Source: Amanita rubescens (taxonomy: Eukaryota; Basidiomycota; Agaricomycetes; Agaricales; Amanitaceae). From it: DNA of 64,000 nucleotides. The stretch is taken from assembly GCA_015039365.1 (NCBI GenBank), contig WION01000218.1:26194-90193 (forward strand), written 5' to 3'. The position numbers and the translations under genes are program-made. This document shows, in pieces, positions 1-12,239 of the stretch. The first letter of the stretch is position 1. The number at the start of each line of letters is the position of its first letter. The notes under the pieces are model-generated. The model saw only the letters and a program-made list of their open reading frames with translations, ran no database searches and had not been told where the DNA came from.

Positions 1-2020
1 CATAATTTCCAAATATCTCTTTTGATTCTGTCGTAAATGTCGTCTTGCGATACATCCAGACCGTGACGGTGGACAAGGGATCTCCACTGTCCCGATACGC
101 CTTGGCCCTCTGCGAAAATCAGCTCCTAAGAATAAATAACCGGGAAAATCTACATGGGACCAACCTGATATACGGATTCTCTGATGCATTCTTTCGAATG
201 TGCTAGATTTTGTCTTGAATGGAAGCAGCGTGTTCAGCACATTCCTACAAGATGCGATCAAGCATGTTTGTACGGCATGCATGAGCCACGAGTGCTCTCG
301 CCGAGCCCTGGCTTGAACAATGAAATTGGCGATGTCCTGCCCGAAGAAAGTTCGGAGCATCTCAAAATCCTTAGAAGAGATCGGCTGCACATCCATGGTG
401 CGCTCCCCGGGGGTCTTTTCAAACTCCTCCGCAAGGAGTGCAGCCAACTGGTAGATCTCGTCGTTCAACCGCTCCGTGTCTTGGATTAAGTCTTGCCCCG
501 AGACACCGTCTGCCGTGTGCGGAGCGAAGGTGCTAGTTGAAACCACAGCTGTAGGCTCTGGCCGATCATAACTTGTGGCCTGATGAAGCTGTTTTCCCAG
601 GTTTAAGACCTCGTCCTGCAGGGTCTGTCGCACTGTTAGGGCAAAAAATGCAAAACTACATCATTCCTTACTTTCATTCGTCGCTGCAACTCGTCTCGTT
701 CGTGCTCTATATTCCGCATTTTAAAATTCAGTTCTTTAAATGCATCGCAGTATTCATTTTGTTGAAATTGAAGATAGTAACGTAAGGAACGTTGTGCTTC
801 CGTCCTTTCTCTGATTTGCTCATTACATGCTTCGATCTCACGATCGCTCAGTTTGTCGAGATGGCAAAGCATTTGCGCTATTGCTTTGTCTGCGTCCCTG
901 ATCTTTATTGATCCATTGTTAGAAATATAAAATGAAGCGTAGTTTTTGGTAAATTTACCCTTGGTCCATGTTCTGCGTCGAATTCACCTGCAGGAGAATT
1001 TTCAGCCCCCCGCGAACACGTGTCGTGTTGAACCGGACCAGCCACGGAACCGTTTCCCCTGCGCTGCATTGGACTATGCTGGCTTTGTATATCAGTTTGC
1101 GATGCATACATTTGGGTGAACTAACCGGTAGTCCAGGTGGTCCACCGGATTCACCTACGGGAGAGTTATCAGCTCTCGGCGAGCGCACGTCGCGTTGATG
1201 ATGGAACGAGTTAGCTGATGACCTGTTTCCGTTGCCTCCAGCTGGACTACTTTTCCGCGAGTTTTTCGGGTTTGGTGTCTCGCTTTGGCGCCGAGTAGTA
1301 GGACCAGTATTTGTAGTAGTAGCATGGGTTGGCCTCATTGAGCTATTTGTCTGAGGGTTTTGCTGGCTTGACACAGTCCTTTGGCTGTTGGCGGGACCAG
1401 AAGCACTTGTGCCCGTAGTGATGGCTGGCAGAGAGGTCACATACGCATATAAGAGCTTGGGTGTCGAACGGTTATGTTCTTCAGATTCTGACTTTGGGTT
1501 TGGGGTGCCCGATGCGCGCTCTTGGGGATTGTGATATCGGTCCTGATCGTTATTACGAGCCGCCGCTTGAGTTGATGCTGTGGTGCGTTACGAAATTTAG
1601 CATATACTTCAGGCTCGAGGAGATATGATACGGACCTGATGTTAGCGGTTTGCCGTCTGTCGTCGTACTTGGCCCATCGTATTTCTGCTTCTGTTGCTGC
1701 TCCGGTTTAGTATTGTGTGAGCGGGATTGATTGCGTTGAGGTGTGGTCAACTATGGCGGGAAATTAATCATAAAAGTCAGGATGGGCTGTTGGCTAGGTC
1801 TACGCACTTGGGCCATATGGCGGACTGGCTCGGCGTGAACGACGTAATGCGTCACTGGGATACGGGTGGGGGGCCATCCGTCTGCAGAACTCAGGTTAGG
1901 AGGGTCAAATTTCAATATGCTTGTGATATTGCCGTAGTTGCTGCGCACGTACTTTGCAATTGCCTCGTGTTCAGCTCCTTCCTGCATGTTAAGAGCCAGA
2001 GATAGAGCCAGGGGCGACAC
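1..2020 (-). CDS. Conserved agaricomycete coiled-coil protein, 3' end beyond the left edge
   Basis: Minus-strand gene of at least six exons that runs off position 1. Exons read: about 2020-1790 (contains EHEAIAKYVRSNYG), a Gln/Ser-rich exon from about 1748, a Ser/Pro/Thr-rich exon around 1560-960 with a repeated NSPVGE/NSPAGE motif, a charged coiled-coil exon about 902-662 (KLSDREIEACNEQIRERTE), an exon about 626-140 containing LNDEIYQLAALLAEEF and DFEMLRTFFGQDIANF, and an exon from about 138 to the edge containing GQWRSLVHRHGL. Good GT..AG pairs join these frames. The LNDEIYQ...AALL segment followed by a GQWR(S/A)L segment is a pattern I recognise from multicopy basidiomycete hypothetical proteins of unknown function, so no role is assigned. 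The start is uncertain: 2020 is the first ATG of the upstream frame, but an acceptor near 1989 would allow a further 5' exon. A relic of the same family lies near 58.4-58.55 kb. Confidence 0.6.
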
Positions 2021-2195
2021 GAGGTTGGTATCAGCGATAGCTGTTCAATCACGATTAGGGAAACCTCATACACATGTGAGAAGGAGTGTGACAAGCGTAT
2101 CAGTCAGGGACGGATCCCAAGCCTCTGGATACTAGTAATACACTATCGAACAAATATCAATACATTCGATACAGATTCTCCGCGCAGTCGAACTT

Positions 2196-4588
2196 CTAAG
2201 TATTTACTGTTGGCGTTACATCGTAAATGATCGAAGCAGGACCCCTAGAACTCGGATAAGCATTCGGTCCTAGTATGGCGTTAGATACGTGTATACCGTT
2301 TTTTTACACCCTATTTACAGTATCAAGCAAAGGTCGCAGCGAAGTAAGAAATACTCACATCCTCTTTCCATGCTATCTGAGCCTTGAGCTCCGTCGACCC
2401 GAAGAGGAGAATCACATCGTATTCTGCCGTCCAAAATCTAGTTTCGCCACGACGGCGCTTAGGTTGCGACTTGAATCGACTTTTTCATCCCAGAAACATT
2501 CGCAGTGACTTGACAGAGATCAACGAAAAACTCTGTTGATTTATGATCGTTAATCTGTGCTCAAGATTTGAAGGCAGTTGACTCACCTGGCTCCATGTCG
2601 ATCCAAGCGGGTGCCCTTTTGTTGCGGTTTCGATAACATTTGATTATGACGGACTCGGTCGTCAGCTTGCGAAATTGGGATCTGGTATATTCGCTAGAAT
2701 AAGGCAGTGTGAACTCCGTTCCCTCTGACACTTCAGTATCCTATTGACATTAGCAAAGAAGTACTTGATGAAGCGTAAAGTGGACCTTTTCTAGTATTTC
2801 CGAGAAGGACTTTGGCAATAAAATCTCTCCAGAGAGTGCCTGGAACGCAGTATGCACGCGTGCGCGATGCTCCGTACATTCTGAATCGTAAAGAGTGCAA
2901 CTTTCGATTCCATATGTGTATTTAGCCATTCTACTAGACACAGAATGGTCCAGTGTGAACATAAGAGAGCCCTCTGCAACGGCCTTGGTTCTGGTGCAAA
3001 ACTTGTCAATCAATCATCGTAGGACGAAGTACGTCCACCCACAAATAGGCGTCCTGGTCTCAGGATAGTGATACCCTTCATCTTGAAATGATCCTCCAGC
3101 TGTGAAAAGAGGTAATCCGAGGTGGAAAATCCTCCGACCATAACGATGACCTATAGATGACGCTCAGTTAGGTCACGCCAAACTGTTATGATCGCACTTT
3201 AACCGCTTTTGTGGCCTTCTTGAATTGTCCTTCGATGGCTTTGATGATGCTTTGAATGGCGGGTTCAAAGAATTTTGCAATCTGTGCCCTGAGATGCGAG
3301 TTTTATTACAGTTCCGCAATATAAGGTAAGGGCCTACCCATCAACTTTGACGTTGCCATTTCGAATATCAAATTGGGGATCATTCTCTCTCAGACCAAAG
3401 CGGATGAAAGATAATTTAGAAGACCCTCTAAAACTAGGCTTCGTCGTCTTATCGAAATATCTAGTCATGATATCGATATCTTCCTGGTGATCCAAATTTC
3501 GATCCACGAAGCTTGTCTATATATTCATTAATTTATGACCGTCTTGAGACCGTTTTACATACCTGTTAAAAACGCTTGTGCTCTTCTGTTGACGAAAATC
3601 GAACCCTGCAAAAGACCTGAACAAAAGTAAGCATCGTATCATAGAAAGAGGAAGGGTAGTACATTCTGCTGGGGCTATTTCTTTGAACTGGTTTCCAGAA
3701 GATCGTGCATATGTACTGATATCCACAGTTCCTCCGCCGCAATCAGCGACTAGTATTCCATCATTGCGCTAGCATCATGCCGTCAACAACCGGCTGAGCG
3801 TAATAGAAAATCAACTTACGTATCTCTCTTGAAGCGCATCTGGTATCTTGTTTAGGCAAAAATGAAGACTGGCCTCGCCTTCTGTCACGAAACTGATCCG
3901 CTTCGTGGCTTCGGGCTTGCTGGTTACCAGTCCTGCAGAGATAGCTGCATGGCGCATTTCAGATTGTTGCTTCCCCTCCCAGCCATTGGGATGACTGAGG
4001 ACAAAGTCAATATTGTTATGAAAAGATTCCCACATATTGCCCCCCAGTCGCTGTCGAATGTGCTCCTTTGTGGATTGGTACAAGTATTTCAGGAGATCAC
4101 TGAATATGTCGATAGCTGTTTTGTTTGATGGAAGAGCTGGTATATTTTTGACATTGAATCCTTGCTCGGCAACAAGATGTGGTGGTCGGAGATGTAGCTT
4201 GAACCTACAAGATACTTGAAATACTGGTCTTATGATGACGAGAAAGCGTAGTACCATTCAGCCCTAACGAGATCTTCAACTTCCAAAAGCTCAGGGTTTA
4301 CATCTGGGTCAGCTTCTGAGCCAACAGCGACGACGGTTCCGCTTTCATCGTAACAAACCACACTTGGTATCTTGCAGTCGCCGCCACTATTGTGCTGACC
4401 TGGGAATCTGAAAACTTGTCCATTGGCGATTCGACTACTATAAGAGCGGTCACGTACTTGGTAACGCCATGAATTAACGGCAATTCCCTTGGTATTAGAA
4501 CCGCGTAAGAGACGCCACTGAAGGTCGTTCCAACATCGAAAGCAATTATAAGCTTTCTTTGAAACCCGCTATAAGGCTTTGTAGCCAT
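2196..4588 (-). CDS. Hsp70-like ATPase (HSPA12 type), tandem copy 1, possible frameshift
   Basis: Multi-exon gene with an actin-like ATPase fold. Landmarks in order: phosphate-1 loop FDVGTTFSGVSYA just after the start, LHLRPPHLVAEQGF, the LSHPNGWEGKQQSEMRHAAI block, VTEGEASLHFCLN, a glycine-rich phosphate-2 segment with STYARSSG (about 3750-3690), the adenosine motif VMVGGFSTSDYLFSQLE (about 3160-3100), AVAEGSLMFTLDHSV, ELKAQIAWKED (about 2400-2350), and a last short exon ending SSRGPASIIYDV before a TAG at 2196-2198. Length matches its siblings. Against copies 2-7 the RPDAYL codons just before a splice donor (about 3049-3053) carry one extra base, which shifts frame. Using an acceptor 7 nt downstream of the usual one (AG before GCC GTT GCA) would restore frame at the cost of three residues. 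HSPA12-like proteins bind ATP but lack the canonical Hsp70 substrate domain; the cellular role of the fungal expansions is unknown. Confidence 0.8.
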
Positions 4589-5183
4589 CCTGACGTACCG
4601 TACCTGAGAAAGACAAGATCAGATATAGACGTGAAAGAGTCTGGGGATTGTGCCCTACGTTGGCGTAATGGTAGGTTACAAGCACCAGTCGCTTGGGCGG
4701 TCTATTCCACGCATTGGATCACATGGTGAAGAGAAACGGCCTTTTGAGTGGTCATGAGAAATGTTGATACGGCCCGGGCCCGTCCGAGTCACTAAAGAAG
4801 CACTGAAGCATAGCTTCCCTGGTCCTAGATCTCCGATGAATCCGCTTTCAGATCTGGAGAACAAACAACTACCGTAAGAATGTGTGACCCGTTCTGCTCT
4901 CAAGTGCTAGGGACATTACATTGTTATTGTTGCGGCTGCCAGCGCATACCCCCGGGACTCTGCATACCAATTGTGACTAGAATATAATGACGCGTGGCGA
5001 CACAATATATAGCTGCTTACCTACTCGAAACGTTTCACGCCGGCTTATGTGAGCACACAGCATGTCAATGTCAGGATTAAATTGGACCCGGTAATTTGGA
5101 CACTGAAGTACTGTTACAATTATCAACACATTCGACACAAAGATATCGTCAAAGTTGCGTTTTTCTCAATTTGGCAGGAACGA
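4589..5183. other. Intergenic spacer between Hsp70-like copies 1 and 2
   Basis: About 600 bp containing the 5' flank of copy 1 and the 3' flank of copy 2. The minus-strand frame at 4903-4676 matches nothing I recognise. A TATA-like stretch (AATATATAGC, about 5001-5010) is visible, but no convincing heat-shock element array was seen. Confidence 0.4.
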
Positions 5184-7587
5184 TTAGACGTCCGCTGTTG
5201 AAGCTACATCATACACGATGTATGCCGGTCCCCTGACGCTCTCAATGAGTATATGGAATCATAAAGTTTGTGGTAAACGTACCGTTTTTCTACTCCCTAT
5301 TGTACAGCGTTAGAAGCATCCTGTACGGGGAAACCTATGACTCACATTATGTTTCCATGCTATTTGAGCTTTGAGCTCTGTTAACCCGAAAAGGAGAACA
5401 ACGTCGAAATCCACATCATAGTACTTGGCACCAAAGTGATTCTTCTTAGGCTGAATGGAGCTCTTGAGCTTGGTCATATCGGCAGTGATCTCACAAAGAT
5501 TGGCAAAATGGTCTGTGGAGAAACCTTCGTTTGCCTGGGTATCTGACAGGGCGACTGGTCACACACCTGGGTCTAGATCGATCCAAGCAGGAGGTTTATC
5601 CCTACGGTTTCGGTAACATATGATGTCAACCGCCTTCGTTTTCAGTGCACGGAACTGGGACTTGTTAAGGACATTGTAAAAAGATGCTCTGAATTCCGTC
5701 TCCTCTGAAACCTCGGTATCCTGTTGAAAATTATCAGAGGACAAATAGAGCATAAAAGCATCAAGTTGACCTTGTGTAGTATCGCCGAGAAACGGTTCGG
5801 GACCCAGACCTCCCCGGCGATGGTATCAAAACAAGTGTGCTCTCGTGCAAGATGGTCTGCACGATTTGGGTTGAAATCAGTACAACTTTCGATTCCGTAC
5901 GTGTATCTGGAAACTCGACCAGATACAGAATGATCGAGTTTGTATATAATAGAACCCTCTGCGACTGCTTTGTTTCTGATAAAAGAGCGTTAAAGTTAAA
6001 TGACGCGAAACATTGGTTCTGCTCACAAATAAGCGTCTGGTCTTAAAATGTCGATATCCTTCGTCATAAAATGGTCTTCCAATCTGGAAAACAGATAATC
6101 GGAGGTAGCAAATCCTCCGACTAGAAAGATCGCCTACGTGTTAAGCTGTGAGTTACGAGACATCAAAGTTCTCTAAAACGCACTTTAATCTTTTTCGCTG
6201 CTTTCCTGGACTGCTCTTCGATAACGTTGATGATGTTCTTTATGGCAGGTTCAAAGAAGTTCGCAATGTCAGAGCTGAAATATAATCAGGTGTTTTTTCA
6301 AAAAGTTCATTGATCATGGTAAACGCTTACCCATTGAGTTTGATGCTGCCAGATCGAATATCATATTGTGGGTCATTCTCGCTTCGACCAAAGCGAACAA
6401 AATATGGTTTTGACGACCCTTTGAAGCTGGGCTTTGTCGTTTTGTCAAAATACCTGCTCATGACCTCAACGTCTTCTGGGATTCCGAATTTCGATCCACG
6501 GAGCTTTTCTGCAGACTTTTAGATCATAGATATTTCGGGTTTCATTAAGCTGACCTGTCAAAAACGCTTGCGCTCTACGGGTGACAAAGAACGAGCCCTG
6601 TAAAAGGCCTGAGGAGAAGTAAGTATTGAGCTAAGAACTAAGGATGCGGCACTGGTACACTCAGCCGGGGAGATTTCTTTGAATTTGTTGCCCAAAGACC
6701 GGGCATATGTACTGATATCCACAGTTCCTCCTCCACAGTCGGCGACTACTATTCCATCATTAGCCTGTCCTCGGTCAGTTAGTTGAACACTGCAGTAGAA
6801 ATGACCTACGTATTTCTGGAGAGCGGCGGGAATCTTGTTTAGGCAGAAATGAAGACTCGCCTCGCCTTCCGTGACGAAGCTTATTCGATCCGTGGCTTCA
6901 GATGCGTTGGCCACCAATCCTGCAGTAATTGCCGCTCGGCGCATTTCGGATTGTTGTTTACCCTCCCAGCCGTTGGGGTGACTGAGGATAAACTCGATGT
7001 TGGTCCCGACAGATTCCCAAATATCATCCCCTTGGCGTTCTCGAATATACCGCTTTGTAGATTTATACATGTATGTCAGAAGATCGCTGAAGATGTCGAT
7101 AACAGTCTTGTTCCGAGGAAGGGGAGGTATGTCTTTAACATTGAAGCCTTGCTCAGTAATGAGATGAGGCGGTCGGAGATGCAACTTGAACCTGTTTTTT
7201 TATGTCAGAAGAGAGACTGCTGGTAACGAGTCGATACACACCATTCAGCCCTAACAAGACCCTCGACTTCCAGAAGCTCAGGATTGGTATCTTCGTCGGT
7301 CTCCGAACCAACAGCGACAACGTGCCCATTCTCATCGTAACAAACCACACTTGGTATCTTGGAATCACCGCCGACCTTCTGCTGAGAAGGAAATCTGGAA
7401 TGAAGTCGTGAGTCGTTCCGGAACTTGCCCCTACAGTGGCAACTCACTGGGTGACGCCTTGAATTATAGGTGGTTCTCCTGGAATTAAAACCACGTAGGA
7501 AACGCCACTGAAGGTGGTGCCAATATCAAATGCAATTATGAGTTTCCTTTGAAGTCCGTTATAAGGCTTTCTTTGTGGTGCAGACAT
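5184..7587 (-). CDS. Hsp70-like ATPase (HSPA12 type), tandem copy 2
   Basis: Apparently intact. The start at 7587 is set by homology with the siblings (MSAPQRKPYNGLQRKL) and lies 19 residues before FDIGTTFSGVSYVVL. The large exon (about 7184-6810) holds LHLRPPHLITEQGF, IFSDLLTYMYKSTKRYIRE, LSHPNGWEGKQQSEMRRAAI and VTEGEASLHFCLN. The next exon has VVADCGGGTVDISTYA, the phosphate-2 loop. Then follow the VGGFATSDYLFS-type adenosine motif (about 6120-6060), RPDAYL joined to NKAVAEG across an intron, the DTEVSEETEFRASF exon, ELKAQIAWKHN, and a terminal exon SVRGPAYIVYDVASTADV with TAA at 5184-5186. All joins tested keep frame. It is flanked head-to-tail by copies 1 and 3. The function is inferred only at the level of an ATP-binding Hsp70-like ATPase, probably cytosolic because no signal peptide or membrane segment is seen. 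Confidence 0.88.
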
Positions 7588-8218
7588 AGCTGAGCGTAGT
7601 GGGGTGTCACGGTCGTGTGGTCACTAGTATTGCCAGTACGTCAAGATACCATGCCGAAAGTGTTTGCTGGTACCCACGATTACAATTCACGACCAATGCA
7701 ACAAAAGGACACAGCCTAGTAGTTGAGCCATGGTTCTGGTCCACCAGCGGTATCCGGGATCCTGTTTAGCCACGTGTCCATCGCGATCGGATCATCGATC
7801 ATCGCCGCGGCTGCTTACCATTGTCATCTCTCGAAATATGCACTGGTCTTGCATAAAGTTCTCACAGCTTGGAAAGTACATTATCATGCTTTTGTCTTTG
7901 CATAATCATGCCAACTCAAATGTTTTATGTGCGCTTCTGATAGCAAAAATCCATCTAACACATTTACTACACGGAACGATCGGAGATCTAAATCTCGATC
8001 TAGGATTGTGGTCTGGATCAGCAAACGACTTCCATTGGAATCGACAATTAGCTGTAAAATCCGACAATTGCCTATATTACATATGATATATGATGGGAGG
8101 ACTGGATCGGGGAACAAAGCGAGGTAGTAAATGAAAATCGTTAGCGGACGTTGAACGTGGTAGACGATACCAGCCAGAATGGACAAGGCTTGACAAATAT
8201 AGGAGTCTTTGCATCGGG
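7588..8218. other. Intergenic spacer between Hsp70-like copies 2 and 3
   Basis: About 630 bp with short frames on both strands, none showing a recognisable motif or convincing exon structure. It holds the 5' flank of copy 2. Confidence 0.4.
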
Positions 8219-10730
8219 CTATGTGCTCCTTGTCGGGGATGTGTCACGAGCTGAAGCGGCGAGACGAACATCGCAGTTCGAGCGAAGCGAGGACGCGCCG
8301 AAGGCGGGTCCCCTGAAGCTCGTATTATAGACAATCGATGCCGGTCCACTTGAGGAGTGTGGTTAAGCGCATCGCCTTGTCGAGAAATTAGCTATATCTC
8401 ACCGTCTCTCTATTCCCTACCGCACAAGTCAAATATCAACTACAATGGAGGGGAAAGTATTGCTCACATTCTCCATCCAGGCCATCTGAGCTTTGAGCTC
8501 TGTCAGTCCGAAGAGGAGAACAATATCGAAGTGCATCCTGTAATATATTTCGCCGGTCATGAGATTCATTTCGGGCAGCACTGACTTTTTAGCGGCGAAA
8601 AGATCGGCGGTGACTTCGCATAAGTCAGAGAAATGATCTGTAGCACTGAATCTGCATTTCCTTTCTGAGAAGCAGAGTACAAACCTGGTGCCATATCAAC
8701 CCACTCTGGAACTTGCTCATTCCTTCCTCGGTAACATATAATCATAACTGACTTAGTTGACAGTTGATTAAACTCCGTTTGGTCTAATTCCTTGTAAACA
8801 GGTTGCCTGAATTCTGTTTCCTCTGACACGACAGTATTCTATTGGAATGAGCATGATTTATCCCTCCTCGACGGAAAAGTAGATTATCACCTTCGGTAAA
8901 ATGGTCTGAAAGTACCCGGGTACACGAGGGCTCCCGGATGGTCTCAGGACGCATGTAACCTGGCGCGATACATGGTCGGGCTTTTGTAAATCTAATAAAG
9001 GATTTACTTTGATACCATACGTATACCGGGATATCCGACTGGTTACTAAATGATCAAGGGTGAATGAAATGGCACCCTCTGCGACGGCTTTGCTCCTGGT
9101 TAAGGCATAAATCAGCTATCCGGTGCAAATATCCTATACACACAGATAGGCATCTGGTCTTAACATTCTAATGCCTCTTCCGTCAAAATATTCATTCAAC
9201 TTGGAGAAAAGGTAGTCAGAAGTAGCGAATCCTCCGACCAGAAATGCCTTCTAGTAAAGCCGAAATGCGAGCTGCAATTATCTTCTCTGCGAAGAAGATA
9301 TCATTATACATACCTTAATCGGGATTGACCCCGCCGCAAATTGGTCCTCGACGACCTGGATGATACTTTTTATAGAAGGGTTAAAAAATTCGGCGATCTG
9401 CGATCTAACAGTACGAAGGGAAGATGCTGCTAGTGTTCGTCTAAATCAAATGGGACTCACCCGAGTAGGTTTACAGCGCCAGATCGAATATCAAACTGTG
9501 GATCGTCTTCTCTTCGACCAAACCGAATGAAATATGACTTTAAGGATTCCTTGAAACAATGTTTGGTTGTCCTGTCGAAGTATCTGGTCATGGCATCTAT
9601 GTCTTCTGCGTTCCCGTACACTGATCTTCGGAGCTTTTCTACGGAGCTGTGATTAAAGCAAGAATTTCTGTGTTCCAAAAAATCAACCTGTTAGGAAAGT
9701 TTGGGCTCGGCGAGTGACGAAGAACGCGCCCTGAAATAGACCTGGGGTGGAGTAAGTAATAAGCATCGTACCAGTGCTGAAGTGAACTGACATTCTGGTG
9801 AGGCAATTTCTCTGAACTGGCTATTCGAGGATCGCCCATATGCGCTAATGTCGATCGTCCCACCACCACAGTCAATAACAAGATACCCGATGTCTTCCTA
9901 TTGGGGCATCAGAGTTGTGAAATTTACATTGGTGAGCGGCTTACACGGCTCTCAAAAGCGGACGGGATCTTACTCAGGCAAAAATGAAGGCTCGCCTCGC
10001 CTTCTGTGACGAAACTGATTCGCCGCATAGCCTCTGATTCGTTTGCCACCAAGGCTCCTTTGATGGCTGCTTGGCGCATTTCAGACTGTTGCTTCCCTTC
10101 CCAGCCGTTCGGATGAGTGAGTATGAAACTTATGTTATCGCCGACAGAACGGAGTACTTCATCCCCTTGCCGATATTGTATATATTGCTTTGTTGCCTGA
10201 TACAAGTATCGTAATAGATCTCCAAAGATTTCAATAACTGTCTTGTTCGACGGAAGAGGGGGTATTTCTTTGTCGTCAAGCCCTTGTTCAGCGACCAGGT
10301 GGGATGGTCGAAGATGCAACTTGAACCTAAATGCCGACCTGGATATAGAATGCACCTTGGATAAAAGGTTTGGCGTACCATTCGGCCCTAACGAGACCTT
10401 CGACTGCCAACAGCTCAGAATTTATATCTGTGTCAGCTTCCGAGCCGACAGCAACGACATATCCGTTTTTATCATAACAAACGACACTTGGTATTTTCGA
10501 ATCGCCAGATACTTTCTGTTGACCGGGAAATCTGAAATGGATTAGTTACTTTACGTCATTTCTGCGGCAAGCTCGGTACTGGCGACTTACTGAGTGACAC
10601 CCTGGATCATCGGCGGCTCCCCAGGGATCAGGAGCACATAGGAGACGCCACTGAATGTTGTTCCAACATCGAAGGCAATGATCAGCCTTCTTTGACGTCC
10701 ATGATAAGGGTTTCTTGCCAACGCAGGCAT
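8219..10730 (-). CDS. Hsp70-like ATPase (HSPA12 type), tandem copy 3, altered C-terminus
   Basis: The start at 10730 gives MPALARNPYHGRQRRL followed by FDVGTTFSGVSYVLL. The large exon (about 10355-9950) has LHLRPSHLVAEQGL, LTHPNGWEGKQQSEMRQAAI and VTEGEASLHFCLS. The next exon has LVIDCGGGTIDISAYG. RPDAYL is spliced to SKAVAEGAISF, then come NTVVSEETEFRQPVYKE, DHFSDLCEVTADLFAAKK and ELKAQMAWMEN. All joins keep frame. It is the most divergent of the seven tandem copies at the 3' end. Where the siblings stop about 6-9 codons after the GPASIVYD motif, this copy reads on for about 30 more codons through GC-rich DNA, repeats an RGPA motif (SFRGPAFGASS), and stops at 8219-8221. The extension could be a recent read-through after loss of the ancestral stop. 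Confidence 0.83.
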
Positions 10731-12239
10731 GGTCGTCGAGTGACGCGGATGGATGTACAGAGAATGGGGATTTCCAGCGGGCCCGGGTTACCACATTCAC
10801 TGCCATTGCCAGAACTGTCCGGGGTCCAGTGTATCTCAAGAAGTAGGTTGCGGTATTGCAAACTTCCATTGAGGGCCGTCGTGCGCGCCAAAATATTTGC
10901 CTCCGCTTCACACCCCGCTCGGCTGTGCTGCCCCAGAACGGAACTGACTCCAGGCAGAATTCTGGCGGGCGAACTTCGTCGTAACAAAGAATACAATGAA
11001 TCCATCTCATTATTGTGTATCGCAATCTAAGCCCTATTCTGCATCAGCTTCTCAGTCAATTTCCGATCCATCTCTGATCCTCCTTTCACAAACGCATATT
11101 CGAAATAATCGCGGTCACCCATGAACCACAGTTTGCTTCGCCGATCACAGGGACTTTCAACGCACACCGGCGAAGCGTCGGAGATTGAAATTTAAACACC
11201 GAAACAGGAATTACGGATGATCGTAAATCAGTAGTGCATGGTGAGCGGTGAGCGGTGAATCAGTGGTGCATTGAGTGGTGAGTGGTGAGTGGTGTGGTGA
11301 GTGGTGGGCGGTGGACAGCAATTGTGAGCGGTGGGCGGTGTAGAGCAATTGTGAGTGGTGACCCGGTGGGCAATACTATTGAGGTCTATTACTAATTAAT
11401 ATGTACGAATACATATGTTTGTAACTAGCGGATTGAGTACAACTGTTTGTGCTGTTCTTTCCTCTGTTGAAGCAACGGTGCCTGCTGCGTGCTGTTTTCC
11501 TCCTCTCCTTTTTGAATGTTATCATTTGACAGCCTAGCACTTTCTTTTTTTTGACAGAAGGTGGGAGGATCCGGTATGACGTACCGGGCATGGTGAAAGT
11601 TCATGGATCTCCTACCAAGAGCGAAAGGGAAACGAGAGACCTGAGGCCCGAGGGCGGTGGGAGGTGAGATGTACGTCACCAGGGGTGCAACTGTTAGTCA
11701 GCGAAGAGCAAACGCGAAATATACCTATGTACATTTCACGCAATTCCATAGAAATGGTGAGCACTGAGCATTCATAAACTTGATGCATACATACATTAGT
11801 TGTTGCAGTGCCAACATGCAAAAGTGCAGACACCGGTTCATTTGGGGATGTTGCTGCTGACGCGCTGACGGTCGGGCCGGTCCGTATGGCGTGGATAATG
11901 GAGTTTTGCTGGAGCGTTGGATGTCAGTTGACTTAGCTTTGAGCGCATATAGTCGACAAGTACCTCGTCATCAGGGCATGTGCGCTCAGCGTGACTCGGT
12001 ATCGGTGATGTACATACTGTACCGCGCGGTTGACATTGAGAATTGAGGTGGAGGTTGAGATAGAGGCAGAGGTGGCAGTGGATATCATGATTGAGGTGGC
12101 AGGTGAGGTAGAGGCTGTACTAGATGTGGTCGGCGAGCAGTTGGAAGGCATAGAATGACAGTTGGGGAGAAGAGCAAGGAGTAGCGTCATGGTTACGCGA
12201 CGCGCGACATTGCACCCACGTGACCACCGCTCACCGGTG
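10731..12239. other. Intergenic region with simple repeats
   Basis: No gene supported. It contains the copy 3 5' flank, a GGTGAGT-type simple repeat (about 11236-11365) and a second purine-rich GAGGT-type stretch at about 12035-12125. Frames on both strands are low-complexity or short. Confidence 0.45.
11236..11365. repeat. Degenerate (GGTGAGT)n simple repeat
   Basis: Irregular tandem runs of GAGTGGT/GAGCGGT with an embedded duplicated AGCAATTGTGAG motif. It looks like a slippage-generated microsatellite. Confidence 0.8.

Noticed and set aside
5724..6046. Plus-strand ORFs inside Hsp70-like copy 2
   Set aside because: They lie antisense within verified exons of copy 2.
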